The notes under the pieces were generated by a model. The model did no database searches. It was not told the DNA's origin and worked only from the letters and a program-made list of their open reading frames with translations. Of a stretch of DNA of 64,000 nt, positions 62,502-64,000 are shown piece after piece (the stretch's first letter is position 1; each line of letters opens with the position of its first letter). Source of the DNA: Melioribacteraceae bacterium (lineage in GTDB: Bacteria > Bacteroidota > Ignavibacteria > Ignavibacteriales > Melioribacteraceae); assembly GCA_030584085.1 (NCBI GenBank), contig CP129490.1:3629511-3693510 (forward strand), read 5' to 3'. The position numbers and the translations under genes were made by a program.

Positions 62502-64000
62502 TTATCCAATCTTTATTCTAACATCTACCGCGTGAATTGAATTATCATTTGAGATAATCAATGGATTTAAATCAAACTCAAGAATGTTTTCGTTTTCTAT
62601 CATCATTCTTGACGAAGCGCGGATAACTCGTTTAAGTTCGTCAATGTCAATTCCTTTTTCACCGCGAACACCTTTTAATATTTTCCCGATAACAGTTTCT
62701 TCAATTATTTCATTTAAATCATTATCGGACATGTACGCTGAGCGTATTGCTGTATCGCAAATTACTTCAACATATTTTCCGCCGGTACCGAACATTATTA
62801 TCGGTCCGAATGAAGGATCACGAAAACCGCCGAGTAAAACTTCGTGTTTAATTTCAATAAAAGGCTGAATTAAAAATTGCTCTACATCAAATTTATACTT
62901 GTTAAAATTATTAATTATCTCTTGAGCTTTTTCTTTTAGTTCAGCGATTGTTTTAATATTCAGCTTAACTGCATCAAGTTCTGATTTATGAATAACTTCG
63001 TGGTTAATTCCTTTCAATACCAGAGGAAAAGAGTCATCTTTTATGTTATCTATTTCACTTGGTTTGATCAAAATATTTTTAATAATCGGAAGTTCGTAGT
63101 AACTGGTTATATCAATCACTTCTTCTTGTGAGATAAATCCTTTTTTAAAATTAAACTTTCCTTTACCACGCAAAGCGAATTGATCAGCATATTCTTTACG
63201 ATGATCTTTTAGACCGGCTTGAGCCAAAGAATAATAAAGCATATTATAAATAACCGGAGCGGGATCTTCGGGATTGCGATAAAGAGGCATTTTCCTTTTT
63301 GAAAATTTTCTGTAATCATCCCAAAATTCCGGAAGAGGCATATCAATTTGAAAAATCGGTTTGTCGGATTTAATTTCGTTAACCGATTCAACAACCGCCA
63401 TAGGCTCTACCATAACAGGCTGAACAAAAATAGAAATCACCGCATCAACATTTTCATCTTCAACAACGATTTCATTTACTCGTCTATAAACTTCATCGGT
63501 CGCGCCGGGCAATAAATCAACGGGGTTATCGACACTTCCTTCCGGATTAACAACTTCTCTCAATTTATCTTTTGTTGATTTAGAAAATTCCGAGAGTACT
63601 AAGTTTTCTTTTTCAAGTGAATCGACCGTTAAAATCGCAGGCCCGCCCGCATTGGTAATTACCGCAATTTTATTCCCTTTAGGAAACGGAAAATTTTCAA
63701 ATCCTTTTGCGGTATTAAAAAGCTCATTAATGTTGTCGACTCTTAAAATTCCAAATTGACGAAGTAACGACTCTACAACTTGATCTCGGCTGCTCAATGC
63801 CCCGGTATGTGAAGATGCGGCTTTCATTCCGCTTGATGTTTTACCGGCTTTTAAAACAATAACCGGCTTGGTAACCTCGCCGGTTATTAATGGTTTTATA
63901 AAATTTTCGCCATCAACAAAGCTTTCTAAATAAGTTGTAATTGTTTTTATGTTTTCGTCAGATTGCCAGAAAAAAAGCAAATCATTTTCATTTATATCGG
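62502..64000 (-). CDS. ADP-forming acyl-CoA synthetase (acetate-CoA ligase type), 5' end outside window
   Basis: At least 499 C-terminal residues of a large fused enzyme; the frame is still open at base 64000, so the N-terminal CoA-binding part is missing. The visible part has Ser-Ser-His-Thr-Gly-Ala-Leu, a motif of the ligase domain and probably the phosphohistidine site, Gly-Gly-Pro-Ala-Ile-Leu, then the ATP-grasp domain (Pro-Leu-Val-Leu-Lys-Gly-Ile; Phe-Gly-Thr-Gly-Gly-Lys-Tyr-Val-Glu; Phe-Asp-Leu-Asn-Pro-Leu-Ile). The enzyme makes ATP from ADP and acyl-CoA and is common in fermenting bacteria and archaea. Chain preference cannot be judged. Confidence 0.85.
   Translation of the reverse strand, partial: DINENDLLFFWQSDENIKTITTYLESFVDGENFIKPLITGEVTKPVIVLKAGKTSSGMKAASSHTGALSSRDQVVESLLRQFGILRVDNINELFNTAKGFENFPFPKGNKIAVITNAGGPAILTVDSLEKENLVLSEFSKSTKDKLREVVNPEGSVDNPVDLLPGATDEVYRRVNEIVVEDENVDAVISIFVQPVMVEPMAVVESVNEIKSDKPIFQIDMPLPEFWDDYRKFSKRKMPLYRNPEDPAPVIYNMLYYSLAQAGLKDHRKEYADQFALRGKGKFNFKKGFISQEEVIDITSYYELPIIKNILIKPSEIDNIKDDSFPLVLKGINHEVIHKSELDAVKLNIKTIAELKEKAQEIINNFNKYKFDVEQFLIQPFIEIKHEVLLGGFRDPSFGPIIMFGTGGKYVEVICDTAIRSAYMSDNDLNEIIEETVIGKILKGVRGEKGIDIDELKRVIRASSRMMIENENILEFDLNPLIISNDNSIHAVDVRIKIG

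Overview
The window reads as a piece of the chromosome of an AT-rich, Gram-negative member of the Bacteroidota/Chlorobi/Ignavibacteria group, most likely Ignavibacteria. This is an inference. Its main supports are at least five secreted proteins ending in a type IX secretion sorting domain with the Asn-Tyr-Pro-Asn-Pro-Phe-Asn-Pro signature typical of Ignavibacteria and relatives, a Bacteroidota-type promoter before dnaN, and the gene order dnaA-dnaN-recF-dciA-gyrB-gyrA without rpmH beside dnaA. No rRNA, tRNA, CRISPR array, transposase or phage gene was seen.

Layout. 1-3.8 kb: end of an Mrp/complex-I-like cation/proton antiporter operon. 3.9-10.4 kb: a GluR0-like ligand-gated potassium channel, two methyltransferases flanking no obvious pathway, RlmD, a secreted M64 peptidase, a zinc ribbon protein and an OsmC protein. 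10.4-18.5 kb: a complete TetR-controlled export operon (regulator, membrane fusion lipoprotein, two ABC ATPases, TolC, two ABC-2 permeases), equivalent to E. coli YbhGFSR plus its own TolC. Two small four-helix-bundle genes sit inside it, each bounded by inverted arrays of four heptanucleotides. 18.5-37.4 kb: mixed housekeeping and accessory genes on both strands (exported beta-carbonic anhydrase, lipoproteins, haem-binding protein, AraC regulator, DUF362, acyl-CoA ligase, methyltransferase/hydrolase/acetyltransferase run, TPR protein, retropepsin-like lipoprotein, asparaginase).

37.4-46.6 kb is the replication-origin region. Clusters of DnaA-box-like sequences lie on both sides of dnaA, followed by dnaN, recF, a DUF721/DciA gene, gyrB and gyrA on one strand, ending in a strong terminator. 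46.7-52.8 kb holds a trans-sulfuration enzyme, an M1 peptidase and a subtilisin-like protease with a sorting domain. 52.8-58.8 kb is on the minus strand: metallophosphoesterase, PAP2 phosphatase, two tandem paralogous sorting-domain proteins, and glycogen synthase. 59-62.4 kb holds two more sorting-domain proteins, one a frameshifted M6-like metalloprotease. The right edge cuts an ADP-forming acyl-CoA synthetase.

The most unusual structures are the paired heptad-bounded four-helix-bundle elements inside the exporter operon, the split ABC ATPase pair whose degenerate motifs fall into one composite ATP site, the TetR operator that runs into the regulator's own start codon, the dnaA start codon lying inside a consensus DnaA box, and an 88-bp imperfect palindrome present twice.
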